Of a stretch of DNA of 39,967 nt, positions 22,825 through 30,909 are shown in pieces; the first letter of the stretch is position 1; each line of letters begins with the position of its first letter. The notes under the pieces are model-generated. The model did not search any database. It was not told where the DNA came from and worked only from the letters and a program-made list of their open reading frames with translations. The translations under genes were made by a program, and so were the position numbers. The stretch spans positions 1 to 39,967 of the IMG/VR virus record IMGVR_UViG_3300033146_005494; one strand, given 5' to 3'. The stretch comes from a virus.

Positions 22825-23426
22825 CCAATCATATTTGACATCATATCAAGTTGCTTCGGAAAGGCATTTTTAATGAAACTTTTAAGTTCTGGAACACCAC
22901 TAATAAAAGTACGATAAGAATATGTAAAAACTAAGTTAAATTCCACAATTGCATCCGCAGAGGCATCAAAAGAAACCCCAGAGATACTTGTTAATCTTGC
23001 ACCGTGCATTATTATACCTGATAAAATTTTTCTTTTATCTGTACTTAATTGAGCTAAACCTAAATCAAGAGTAATATTACCCAATAAAAGATGACCATCA
23101 TCATTTAAATGTGAGTTTAATTGTAGTAAAGTTGTAAAGAATGTTCTAATATAATCATCTTTGTCAGCATATACAGTAACTGTATAAGGTTCTATGGTTG
23201 GTGTACCACCTGCTACTATCTGCAATCCCTTTTGATAAAATACCTGTGTATCTTCAGCAAATTCAGGGAATTCTGCTCCCTTTATAAGAACTAACCTATC
23301 CATCACATCTTTCAAAAGATTCTTGTCAATAAGCCCTTTTAAACCTTCAGCAAGTCCACTAAAACTTGTCTTAAAATTTGATAATCTTAATCCACCACCA
23401 AACGCATTGTTAAATTTATCATACAT
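22821..23426 (-). CDS. 19: Tail-tube protein (gp19-like)
   Basis: 201 residues (T4 gp19 is 163). The pattern of the gp19/gp54 tube family is visible: an N-terminal RLSNFKTSFSGL strand, the AEFPEF turn, EPYTVTVYADKDDYIRTFF, a long helical link, and the final SISGVSFDASADAIVEFNLVFTYSY beta strands. Homologues stack as hexameric rings to form the tail tube; gp54, the tube initiator, is an alternative. GGAG lies 6 bases before the ATG. It sits alone with one unknown gene on the minus strand, between two plus-strand replication blocks. Confidence 0.7.
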   Translation of the reverse strand: MYDKFNNAFGGGLRLSNFKTSFSGLAEGLKGLIDKNLLKDVMDRLVLIKGAEFPEFAEDTQVFYQKGLQIVAGGTPTIEPYTVTVYADKDDYIRTFFTTLLQLNSHLNDDGHLLLGNITLDLGLAQLSTDKRKILSGIIMHGARLTSISGVSFDASADAIVEFNLVFTYSYRTFISGVPELKSFIKNAFPKQLDMMSNMIG

Positions 23427-23439
23427 ATTATTCTCCTTT

Positions 23440-23967
23440 TTATGAATTTATAATTTTACGTATTTGTTCTATTTTTTTTCTGTCAATACTATTACTAGGT
23501 TCAATAATTTCATGTGTATCATCGAAAATTTTATTAACTTTCATATGTACAATATTTCCTAATAACAATGTTGATTGTGTCTTTTTACAAGTAACTTTTT
23601 TGTCTTCAAAAATGAAATTTTCTTCTTTTAAAAAAGCTGTGTTTTTAATAATATTTTTCAGCTTCTCTAAGGCTATTTCTGCATCGCTTGAAGAGTTACA
23701 CTTATAATGAATAGTTTGTTTTTTTTCATTAGTCAAACGAAAAAGAATATCAATTAAGTAAATTGTAGTTTTACCTTTAATTTTACTCAATTCCATACCA
23801 CTCTTATTTTTCAAATATTCTTCTTGAGATTCTCTCAATTGAATTCTTGTAAATTCATCTTTATCAGATACATATATATAAACTTTTTTAGCAAATTTAA
23901 GTATGTCTTTCCTGAAGGGATAAATAAATTTTACGGCTACCATTAACCACGAAAAAATTACACTCAT
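23440..23967 (-). CDS. Unknown protein with N-terminal hydrophobic helix
   Basis: 175 residues. Residues 1-18 are hydrophobic and followed by basic residues, compatible with a signal anchor. The rest is Lys/Glu-rich with strands around 60-85 (KGKTTIYLIDILFRL) and 110-145. Not recognised. It has the same GGAGAATAAT ribosome site as the tail-tube gene 13 bases downstream, and a late-type ATATGTAT 30 bases upstream, so the two form a short late operon. Confidence 0.6.
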   Translation of the reverse strand: MSVIFSWLMVAVKFIYPFRKDILKFAKKVYIYVSDKDEFTRIQLRESQEEYLKNKSGMELSKIKGKTTIYLIDILFRLTNEKKQTIHYKCNSSSDAEIALEKLKNIIKNTAFLKEENFIFEDKKVTCKKTQSTLLLGNIVHMKVNKIFDDTHEIIEPSNSIDRKKIEQIRKIINS

Positions 23968-23996
23968 ATTATTCTCCTAATAAAGCATTAATAATA

Positions 23997-24004
23997 ATAC
24001 ATAT
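23997..24004 (-). promoter_or_regulatory. Putative late promoter ATATGTAT (minus strand)
   Basis: Reads TTAATATGTATTATTATTAA on the minus strand, 30 bases before the start at 23967. Confidence 0.5.
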
Positions 24005-24035
24005 TAATGAGAGAAACTTTTTAAATTTAATAAGC

Positions 24036-24064
24036 TTGATTAATTAATAAAATGCTGTTATAAT
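24036..24064 (+). promoter_or_regulatory. Sigma70-type early promoter of the primase-helicase gene
   Basis: TTGATT (24036-24041), 17-base spacer, TATAAT (24059-24064). The stretch TTGATTAATTAATAAAA plus GCTGTTATAAT is nearly the same as in the copies at 6024 and 6189. Confidence 0.8.
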
Positions 24065-24140
24065 ATATTTTTGAGTGAGAACAAAGAATATAAAAAGTTA
24101 ACAAAATCAAAGACTTATGCATAAACAAGGGGAAAGAAAC

Positions 24141-27100
24141 TTGTCATTAAATAAAGCTATTGTCCACAAGGTACTTATAGATGATTATGAGTACACTGAA
24201 AAACCTACTACTTTTTTATATAAGTATAGTAAATATCGAGCAAATTTCTTAGGAAAAAGCATATATGAAAGCAAGTTGAAAATTGCCCAGAAAAAGAATA
24301 TGGAATTTAATTTAAAGGGTCTTACTGTTGAAGAATTTATACATGAAGTTGGTGTAAAAGATTTAAAAAGGCGTGCATCAAAAAAAGAAATGGATATACT
24401 GAGGAAGCGTCTTAAATTTACCCCACAAAGATATTTAACTATTAATCAAGTTGCTAAATTGGTTACAAATGGTCAGACTATAGTAATGGGGGCTTTTAAA
24501 GAATTAAATAAAAAAGACCAATATATTAATGGTGTTTTTCAAGGATATATTAAATCACAAGAGGCTATTGATTTTGATGTTACTCAGTGGGTAATCTTAG
24601 ACTTTGACTCAAATATTACAATTCAAGAAGCCATATCAATTGCCGAAAAAAATAACCTACCAATTGCTTTACTATATCCTACTTTTAGCCATAAACCCAA
24701 CTCTCATAAATTTAGAATTATACACCAATTGCCATATAAAATAAAAGATTCATTAACATTTAAAATAGTCTTAAAAGCAATCACTAATGTTTATTTAAAT
24801 ACACAAGATGGTCAAGTTTCAAGTCCTATTAATTTAATTTTTGGTACTAGGGCAAAACACATAATTTTAGATGAATTAGCTGTAATAAGTAAAGAAACAT
24901 TACATAAGTTAATAGGGGTAATGGTTCCACCTGTTGAAGAGAATATTTCAATTTTTGAACCTGATGTAATTAAATGCACCCAAGGCGTAGTTACTAAAAC
25001 CGCAAAAGTAATTAAATCATTTGGAAAATTGATAGATGTTGATTATAAAGCTAGTAGTATTGATGAGAAATATGAGAAATTAATGGGTAAAAATTATTGG
25101 CTTACAAGATTCTTGCAAGGTGCAATTAATGAGTCAGGTACACACAATAAAATATTGGGTATTGGTTGGGCTTGGAATGAGTTAAACCTTGATATGTATG
25201 ATTTCTCTTATATAGCCTCTTTAAATCGTCCTGAGTATGATTGGGATAGTGAAATTGCGAGCATATTGAAAAAAGAACATTACACTGGTTTTGATATTTC
25301 ACATGCAATATTAAAAGATTTAAAAGTCCTTGATTTTACTTCAGTCCATGAAGAAATTATAAAAAACGATTATATAACAAATCAACTTAGAAAGCAAAAA
25401 ATAAAAGATAAGGTTGTTAGGGTAAAACAAGAAGGGAGACACATCGAATCAATTAAAAGTATTATTGATGATAATCTCTCTGCATGGGATAAAAACAAGA
25501 TACTATTAATTGCAGATACTGGTATGGGAAAGACTTGGTCTATCCTACATGATTATCATCATATGGGCTCAAAAGTTTGCTTTATATTACCTAATACAGC
25601 TAATGTACAACAAATTGAACAACAATATGCAAAATTAAACTTACAATGTCTGTACGGTGGCTCAAAAAAATACCATGAGTCAAAAGGCATGGTTGTTACT
25701 ACATGGGATTCTCTCAGAAAAGTCCCTATTAAAAAAGTATTTGATATAATATTCCAAGATGAAATACACACACAATTACAAGCTATGAGTTACCGTTCTG
25801 AAGCTATTGCAGATATGCAACACAAAATCAATAATGCTATTACTGTGGTTGATGTTACGGCAACCCCTAACTTTCTTGATTTTCCTTCATATAATAAAAT
25901 AATACGAATCGAAAAAGTAGATAAAAGAGATGCTATACCTGTTACCATAGAAATATCAGATTGTGCGAAGAAATTTTCTGAGGATATTATAAGAAAGATT
26001 ATTAAAAAGAAACAATTAAAGAATAATAAATTTCTTGTTTTAAGACAAAATAAGACTTGGTTGAGTAATGTTGGAGAAGAATTAAAATTTGAAGAGGCTG
26101 TTAAGAAATATGAAGATGATTTACAAGACTTTGACATAACTTATTTAAGCTCATTTATAAAAAAAGATAACCCTGTGTATAATGAAATAATTGACACTGG
26201 TTTGATGACTAGTGATGTTTTAGTTCATACCGATATTTTCTCTACAGGAATAAATATAGAAAATGAAGAAACCTTTAATTTATTTATAGTTGATATCAAA
26301 GATGCAACTCTCATTAAGCAATACATTGCAAGGTTTAGGAATGCTGTAAAAGTTAATGTCACTATATATAATTATTTTTCAGAGGAACTTGAAGCAACGA
26401 AGATATCAAGGGATATGGAATCTTATTATGATTCTTTATCATTACTACAAAAAAAAACTAAGGAAATTGCTGATTTACTCAATAAAATGAAAGAGGGTGA
26501 AAGTGACCTAGAAAGTAAGATATATGACTCACTATCTTATTCTCAAGGTCTTATCTTAAATCCTATTTCAAATTTATATGAAATTAACCCATTAATGCTA
26601 CAATTCATAGTTTACAATAATTACATCACTTCATTCATAAAAAAAGACACAGGAGTAGCTTTAAAAGAATATTATAGTGATATAAGTTATATAACAGTTG
26701 CTGAAAATGAACAAGATTTGCCAGATACCTATGAGGATTTAGAAGGAGAAAAATTAATATATACACTTCAAAATCTTTATGATGATAATATTGAAAATCC
26801 CAATATTGATAAAGAGTTAATTGATGAGAAAACCATACAAACCTTTGAAAAATACATGAGTAGATATGCAAATCCGAGAATATCCACCTTAAGAATCTCT
26901 TTAGGTGGTTCAACTTTCTTTCAAAAATATCAAGGATTCTTCAATATAAGGCAATTAAAAAAATACAAGATATCAAATGCGGGTTTAGAAATTGATTTCA
27001 TGGTGCAAGTTTTAAAAAAATTAGGTAGAAATAAAAAAGTGTATGATAAAAATAAAACAAGATATTTAGCAACTGAAATAAATAATCTATTAGTTACAAA

Positions 27101-27422
27101 ATTAAGAATTACTCAGGTTGAAAGAAAGATTAATCAATATTTCTATAAGTCCCCTGTAAAAAACAAAAAGAAAGAAAAAGAATATACATACAAATTATAT
27201 AATATTGATTTACTACATGATTACTTAAAAGATAGTGAAGGATATAAGAAATTAGATAAGAATATTACAAATCCTTTTTTGCGTACAGATTTAATACAAA
27301 TGATAAGAATTGACGAGGCTTTATTTAAAAAAGAGTTTGAAAAAATTAATAATAGTAAGAGAATTAAACCTAATAATAAAAAGAAGAAAATAGCTAAATT
27401 ATTTAAGAAAAAAAGAAGATGA
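24141..27422 (+). CDS. Primase (AEP-like) - SF2 helicase fusion protein
   Basis: 1093 residues from TTG at 24141, chosen because AAGGGG lies 8 bases upstream; the in-frame ATG at 24117 has no ribosome site. The N-terminal part has archaeo-eukaryotic primase-like motifs: LDFDS with D154 and D156, then TFSHKPNSHKFRII with S183-H184 and R192. The middle is an SF2 helicase: Walker A ADTGMGKT at 458-465, DEIH at 540-543, motif III VTATP, motif V DIFSTGINIE and motif VI QYIARFRNA. The tail is Lys-rich. Similar fusions resemble viral origin-binding proteins. It probably primes and/or opens DNA at an origin; a separate DnaB-type helicase and primase (T4 gp41, gp61) were not seen in the window. Confidence 0.8.
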   Translation: MSLNKAIVHKVLIDDYEYTEKPTTFLYKYSKYRANFLGKSIYESKLKIAQKKNMEFNLKGLTVEEFIHEVGVKDLKRRASKKEMDILRKRLKFTPQRYLTINQVAKLVTNGQTIVMGAFKELNKKDQYINGVFQGYIKSQEAIDFDVTQWVILDFDSNITIQEAISIAEKNNLPIALLYPTFSHKPNSHKFRIIHQLPYKIKDSLTFKIVLKAITNVYLNTQDGQVSSPINLIFGTRAKHIILDELAVISKETLHKLIGVMVPPVEENISIFEPDVIKCTQGVVTKTAKVIKSFGKLIDVDYKASSIDEKYEKLMGKNYWLTRFLQGAINESGTHNKILGIGWAWNELNLDMYDFSYIASLNRPEYDWDSEIASILKKEHYTGFDISHAILKDLKVLDFTSVHEEIIKNDYITNQLRKQKIKDKVVRVKQEGRHIESIKSIIDDNLSAWDKNKILLIADTGMGKTWSILHDYHHMGSKVCFILPNTANVQQIEQQYAKLNLQCLYGGSKKYHESKGMVVTTWDSLRKVPIKKVFDIIFQDEIHTQLQAMSYRSEAIADMQHKINNAITVVDVTATPNFLDFPSYNKIIRIEKVDKRDAIPVTIEISDCAKKFSEDIIRKIIKKKQLKNNKFLVLRQNKTWLSNVGEELKFEEAVKKYEDDLQDFDITYLSSFIKKDNPVYNEIIDTGLMTSDVLVHTDIFSTGINIENEETFNLFIVDIKDATLIKQYIARFRNAVKVNVTIYNYFSEELEATKISRDMESYYDSLSLLQKKTKEIADLLNKMKEGESDLESKIYDSLSYSQGLILNPISNLYEINPLMLQFIVYNNYITSFIKKDTGVALKEYYSDISYITVAENEQDLPDTYEDLEGEKLIYTLQNLYDDNIENPNIDKELIDEKTIQTFEKYMSRYANPRISTLRISLGGSTFFQKYQGFFNIRQLKKYKISNAGLEIDFMVQVLKKLGRNKKVYDKNKTRYLATEINNLLVTKLRITQVERKINQYFYKSPVKNKKKEKEYTYKLYNIDLLHDYLKDSEGYKKLDKNITNPFLRTDLIQMIRIDEALFKKEFEKINNSKRIKPNNKKKKIAKLFKKKRR

Positions 27423-27782
27423 TTATAGGTTTTCTTTGAAGTATACTAAAAGAGAATCTTCGTTTCCTGTGCGAGTATAAGTATAAAATATAATAACGTT
27501 GATTATAGCACCATCTATAGAAGTCTTGATTGAGTCAACTTTTATCCTATCCTCCTTCTCTGATAACAGTAACCTTATTTTACTTTCAAGGAACTTGATA
27601 TTAGCTGTTGATAAATTTGAAATCGTAGACCTGAAATTGGCTCCTAGAAAGTAATGAAAAGGTCTTTCTCCCCAATTCATTAATAAAAGGTTCTTAATAC
27701 TATTTTTAACAATACTCTTATAATCAGAAATCAGTCCTAAGTCATTGAATTCATTTAAATTATAAGTATTTGATATATCCAC
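27423..27782 (-). CDS. 25: Baseplate wedge protein (gp25-like)
   Basis: 119 residues (T4 gp25 is 132). The family pattern is clear: VKNSIKNLLLMNWGERPFHYFLGANFRSTI (about 25-54 in two adjoining stretches), i.e. a helix, the GER turn and the conserved G-x-N-F/L segment, followed by a helix and two final strands VDSIKTSIDGAIINVIIFY. This gp25/lysozyme-like fold joins wedge to tube and sheath in contractile tails. It lies alone between two plus-strand genes; its stop abuts the helicase stop directly. A late-type promoter lies 25 bases upstream. Confidence 0.88.
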   Translation of the reverse strand: MDISNTYNLNEFNDLGLISDYKSIVKNSIKNLLLMNWGERPFHYFLGANFRSTISNLSTANIKFLESKIRLLLSEKEDRIKVDSIKTSIDGAIINVIIFYTYTRTGNEDSLLVYFKENL

Positions 27783-27807
27783 TTTCTACTCCTTTGTTTA
27801 GTTACTT

Positions 27808-27815
27808 ATACATAT
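27808..27815 (-). promoter_or_regulatory. Putative late promoter ATATGTAT (minus strand)
   Basis: Reads TTATATGTATAAGTAAC on the minus strand, 25 bases before the gp25-like start. Confidence 0.5.
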
Positions 27816-27845
27816 AATTGATTATTTAAGACATAATTTTTTTTC

Positions 27846-27874
27846 TTGATTAATTAATGAATATATTATATAAT
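27846..27874 (+). promoter_or_regulatory. Sigma70-type early promoter of the ssDNA-binding protein gene
   Basis: TTGATT (27846-27851), 17-base spacer, TATAAT (27869-27874); the first 14 bases repeat the TTGATTAATTAAT block of the other early promoters. About 80 bases of leader follow. Confidence 0.75.
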
Positions 27875-27883
27875 TCAGTATTG

Positions 27884-27915
27884 CATGAGTAAGCAACTTA
27901 TTTTTATTGCTCATG
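27884..27915 (+). promoter_or_regulatory. Leader hairpin before the gp32-like gene
   Basis: CATGAG (27884-27889) pairs with CTCATG (27910-27915), and CAA (27894-27896) with TTG (27907-27909), with a 4-base bulge. It sits in the leader, about 30 bases before AAGGAG. T4 gp32 represses its own translation from a structured leader, so a similar control is possible. Confidence 0.4.
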
Positions 27916-27956
27916 ACATTGATACTATTTTATTTTTACTACTATAAGGAGAACTA

Positions 27957-28964
27957 ATGAGTAAAATTAAAGATTTATTGAGAAAGAGGAAAGAGGAACG
28001 AGAATCAGAAGGAACAGGGAGTAGCCCATTCCCATATTTTTTGTTTCCTAATGGCAAGAAAAAAGTTACTTATACAGTACGCTTTTTGGCAGATGTTAAA
28101 GAAGACAAAGGGGGTAAAAGAACTGTTGATGAAGATGATTTATTTTACATCTACAATAGAGTACATGGTAGTGACAAACAGTATAAACTAAGATGCCCTA
28201 AATCTGCTGGTTTAGTATGTCCTCTTTGTGATAAAGTTAATAATCTTACATATCGTCTTGCAAATGATATTTGGGATATTCATAAAGAAATAAAAGATGA
28301 TAATGAAGATACAAGTGATACTACTTACACAAGACTTAGAATGAAACAAGGGTATGAAATGTATGGCGTAATTATTGAAGCAGATTGGGATAAAGAAGGT
28401 AAGTTTTTAAATAACATTTGCCAAATGACTTATTCAAAAACTACTTTTAATATGATTGAAGACTTATTTACCAAGAAAAGAAGACCAAATGATTTTTGGG
28501 TGGATAAAACAGGAAGGGAAGTAATTTTTACTATCACTCAAGATGGTGATAAGAGAACTTGGTCACTTGAACTAGGTGATGTTATTGAAATTACGAAAGA
28601 TGGTAAAATGTTAAGATATGTAGATGATGATAAAGATAATATAGAAGTTCTTGAAGCTACTTGTAAATTAGCTGACCGTCCACTTATAACTAAAAGAGCA
28701 GATTTTTATAATGGTTATATCCTAAAACATGACGATATACTTAAAAAGATTCGTAAAGCAATTAATAGAAAAGAAGATATTGATTTAACACCTTTCTGGT
28801 TAGGTGACGTTCCTAATGATAAAAAAGATGCAAAGAAAATTCTTGATGATATTGATGAAGATTCTGATGAAATAGATGACCATAATTGGGGAGAAAAAAA
28901 ACAACCAAAGAAAAATAAAAAGAAGAGAGTGAAGACCATCGCAAAAAGTTTAACTGATTTTTAA
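27957..28964 (+). CDS. 32: Single-stranded DNA-binding protein (gp32-like)
   Basis: 335 residues (T4 gp32 is 301). The zinc site is visible as H70, C80, C88 and C91, nearly the same spacing and position as T4 H64, C77, C87 and C90. The N-terminal basic helix (LLRKRKEERE) fits the cooperative-binding arm. The C-terminal region has the acidic stretch DDIDEDSDEIDD (about 297-308), then a Lys-rich part and the end KSLTDF, which is similar to but not the same as the shared SLF tag. It coats ssDNA in replication and recombination. AAGGAG precedes the ATG. It is the first gene of an operon with the clamp and the trigger-factor-like gene. Confidence 0.9.
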   Translation: MSKIKDLLRKRKEERESEGTGSSPFPYFLFPNGKKKVTYTVRFLADVKEDKGGKRTVDEDDLFYIYNRVHGSDKQYKLRCPKSAGLVCPLCDKVNNLTYRLANDIWDIHKEIKDDNEDTSDTTYTRLRMKQGYEMYGVIIEADWDKEGKFLNNICQMTYSKTTFNMIEDLFTKKRRPNDFWVDKTGREVIFTITQDGDKRTWSLELGDVIEITKDGKMLRYVDDDKDNIEVLEATCKLADRPLITKRADFYNGYILKHDDILKKIRKAINRKEDIDLTPFWLGDVPNDKKDAKKILDDIDEDSDEIDDHNWGEKKQPKKNKKKRVKTIAKSLTDF

Positions 28965-28983
28965 ATAAAAGGAGATATTAATC

Positions 28984-29799
28984 ATGACTGAAAAAACAAT
29001 TAAGAGAAGAAAAGTGCCTAAAGTGAAAGAGGCTCCGAAGTGGGATATGACTATCATGCAACACGTAGCTAAAAAATTATCTAGTTTAGAGTACTTTGAA
29101 GGAGAAATGTATAGTGAAGCACCTGTGATGCTTGATTTCAAAGATGAACTATTTAAGCAATTTAAGGGTATGAAAATAGGTAATTTAGGTGACTTAGTAA
29201 GAAAATTAAATTTATTTTCAATTGGTGGTTCAAAAATACAATGTTATATAGAACCTACAGATAATGAAGTTGCTGTAAGAATTTATAATGATAATGGTAT
29301 GAGATTAATTTATGGGCTTGGTAGACAACCTGCTAATAAACATTACAATATAAGTAAAGAGTTTATAGGAGAAGTTACTGATGATTTAAAATGGAGTAAT
29401 ATCATGGCTAAGCATGAGGAAAATCTATTGAAACACACCAATAAGGCTTCTTTTGTGCTAACTACTGAGATGTTTACAAAATTACTTGGTTTAGGTTCAA
29501 AATTTAAGGCTCAAACATCATCTTTTATATTACTTGTAGAAGATGGTAAACTATATTTTTCTTTACAAGATGGTGTAAAATCTTTCTTTAAGATGCCTTT
29601 AAGTGAAGACTTTAACATCCCTAATCAAACTTATAGTTTACTTTCATTACCACACCCACAGGATAATTGGAAACTTACTATATATGAGGGAATACAATCA
29701 GTTTTATTTGAATCATTAGATAACCCATATAATATTCAAATAAAAACTGTAGGAGCTTTATCAGAAGCTGATGCATATTCTGACAAGTTAATCAAATAA
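28984..29799 (+). CDS. 45: Probable sliding clamp (gp45-like)
   Basis: 271 residues (T4 gp45 is 228). There is no catalytic motif to check; the call rests on a sequence pattern along the whole length: VMLDFKDELFKQFKGMKIGNLGDLVRKLNLF (in the place of the T4 VIDFD...FLGILSLV region), MFTKLLGLGSKFKAQTSSFILLVEDGKLYF (T4 LQQLLRVSRGLQIDTIAITVKEGK region) and the final strand pair. It also rests on location directly after the ssDNA-binding gene. An N-terminal basic extension of about 20 residues is extra. The clamp would be the docking site for the SLF-tagged proteins. AAAGGAG precedes the ATG. Confidence 0.65.
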   Translation: MTEKTIKRRKVPKVKEAPKWDMTIMQHVAKKLSSLEYFEGEMYSEAPVMLDFKDELFKQFKGMKIGNLGDLVRKLNLFSIGGSKIQCYIEPTDNEVAVRIYNDNGMRLIYGLGRQPANKHYNISKEFIGEVTDDLKWSNIMAKHEENLLKHTNKASFVLTTEMFTKLLGLGSKFKAQTSSFILLVEDGKLYFSLQDGVKSFFKMPLSEDFNIPNQTYSLLSLPHPQDNWKLTIYEGIQSVLFESLDNPYNIQIKTVGALSEADAYSDKLIK

Positions 29800-29836
29800 A
29801 AAAACCACTTAACAATTTATAAAAAGGATAATTAAC

Positions 29837-30898
29837 ATGGAAAATTCAACATTAAAACACGTAGTAAAATATGATGTTTCTCATATTATTGATAAGGAAA
29901 TAAGAGCTTTAAAACCTTTCTTAAAAATTAAAGGGTATCGTCAAGGGAAAGTTCCTGATAAATTAATATACCATAGAAACAAAGAGAAATTCAATAAAAA
30001 AGCTTTTAGGATTTTCAGAGAAGAGGAGTTTCACAAGGCGATTAAAAGGTGGGAGAATTTAAATAAAGATAAGATAATTATTGAAAAAGAACTAATAAAT
30101 ATTGAAAATAAAAAGCTTGACTTCATAATGCACATTAAAATTAAATTTGCTAATGCAATCATAATAACAGAGAAAGACATTGGAGATTCTTTAGCAGAAG
30201 TTAAATTTAGCCCTGAAGATTTAAATGGTGAAGAAGCATATAAAGAATTTGTACAAAATAATTACATAATGCAAAATAAGTTATTTACCGAGGTTACCGA
30301 TAAGGATTTAATCTTAGAAAAAGATAAATATTCTTGTGATGTAACTTTAACCTCTGTTGAGGATGACAAAATAAATGATAAACTTAAAAATGTATTAGTA
30401 GCCTCTGAAGGCGAGATTAACAGTAACCTGCAAGGTAAAAAGGTAGGTGATGTAGTCGAAATCGAATATAACAAAAGTACGCTACTAATGACTATTGACA
30501 AGGTTTATTTAATTGAAATTCCTGAGAATCTTGAAGCAATAGCAAAGCGATTGGAAATACCTTTTTTACAATATGAAAGCATGATTAAAAAAGATTTTGA
30601 AAAATATAATGAAAAACGTAATGATATGGTTAAATACTCTGCAATTATTAAATATCTTATTGAAGAAAAGTTAAAACTTAAAAAAACACCTGAAACAGTT
30701 GAAATTGTTGAAGTTTCTTTATTTAAATTATACGGTCTTAAGGCTAATGTTAAAGGATATCTACAAGCTACTTTAAAAATGAAGAATATAGAAGAATCCC
30801 TTGAGCAAAAGAAATATAATGCTGATTATTGGGGGATTGATAAACATATTAAATTGATGATGTTACAGGAGATTATACTGGGGAAACTTCCCCAGTAA
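29837..30898 (+). CDS. Trigger-factor-like chaperone
   Basis: 353 residues (bacterial trigger factor is about 430). The ribosome-binding signature of trigger factor, GFRxGKxP, is present as GYRQGKVP at 33-40, followed by the usual helical stretch. The middle, with a GEINSNLQGKKVGDVVEIE segment near 195-213, resembles the FKBP-type peptidyl-prolyl isomerase domain, shortened. The last third has paired helices like the substrate-holding C-terminal arms (LEIPFLQYESMIKKDFEKY and after). It lies after the clamp gene and converges on the capsid gene. A phage-made trigger factor could help fold capsid or other viral proteins at the ribosome; T4 uses gp31 with GroEL instead. AAAAGGAT precedes the ATG. 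Confidence 0.7.
   Translation: MENSTLKHVVKYDVSHIIDKEIRALKPFLKIKGYRQGKVPDKLIYHRNKEKFNKKAFRIFREEEFHKAIKRWENLNKDKIIIEKELINIENKKLDFIMHIKIKFANAIIITEKDIGDSLAEVKFSPEDLNGEEAYKEFVQNNYIMQNKLFTEVTDKDLILEKDKYSCDVTLTSVEDDKINDKLKNVLVASEGEINSNLQGKKVGDVVEIEYNKSTLLMTIDKVYLIEIPENLEAIAKRLEIPFLQYESMIKKDFEKYNEKRNDMVKYSAIIKYLIEEKLKLKKTPETVEIVEVSLFKLYGLKANVKGYLQATLKMKNIEESLEQKKYNADYWGIDKHIKLMMLQEIILGKLPQ
30878..30895. terminator. GC-rich hairpin between converging operons
   Basis: CTGGGGA and TCCCCAG form a 7-bp stem around AACT, the most GC-rich hairpin seen here, at the end of the trigger-factor-like gene and 14 bases past the capsid stop. A second weaker stem, AAAGCTT/AAGCTTT, follows at 30905-30922, then a T-rich run on the plus strand. 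Probably a shared terminator for both operons. Confidence 0.5.
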
Positions 30899-30909
30899 GA
30901 AGATAAAGC

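Noticed and set aside
23421-23428. An ATATGTAT octamer overlapping the start codon of the tail-tube gene
   Set aside because: It arises from the ribosome-site/ATG sequence (GGAGAATAATATG) and would leave no room for a leader; not counted as a promoter.
28944-28964. The end of the gp32-like protein (KSLTDF) as a further clamp tag
   Set aside because: Similar to the SLF tag but ends in TDF and follows the usual acidic/basic gp32 tail; not counted with the tagged set.
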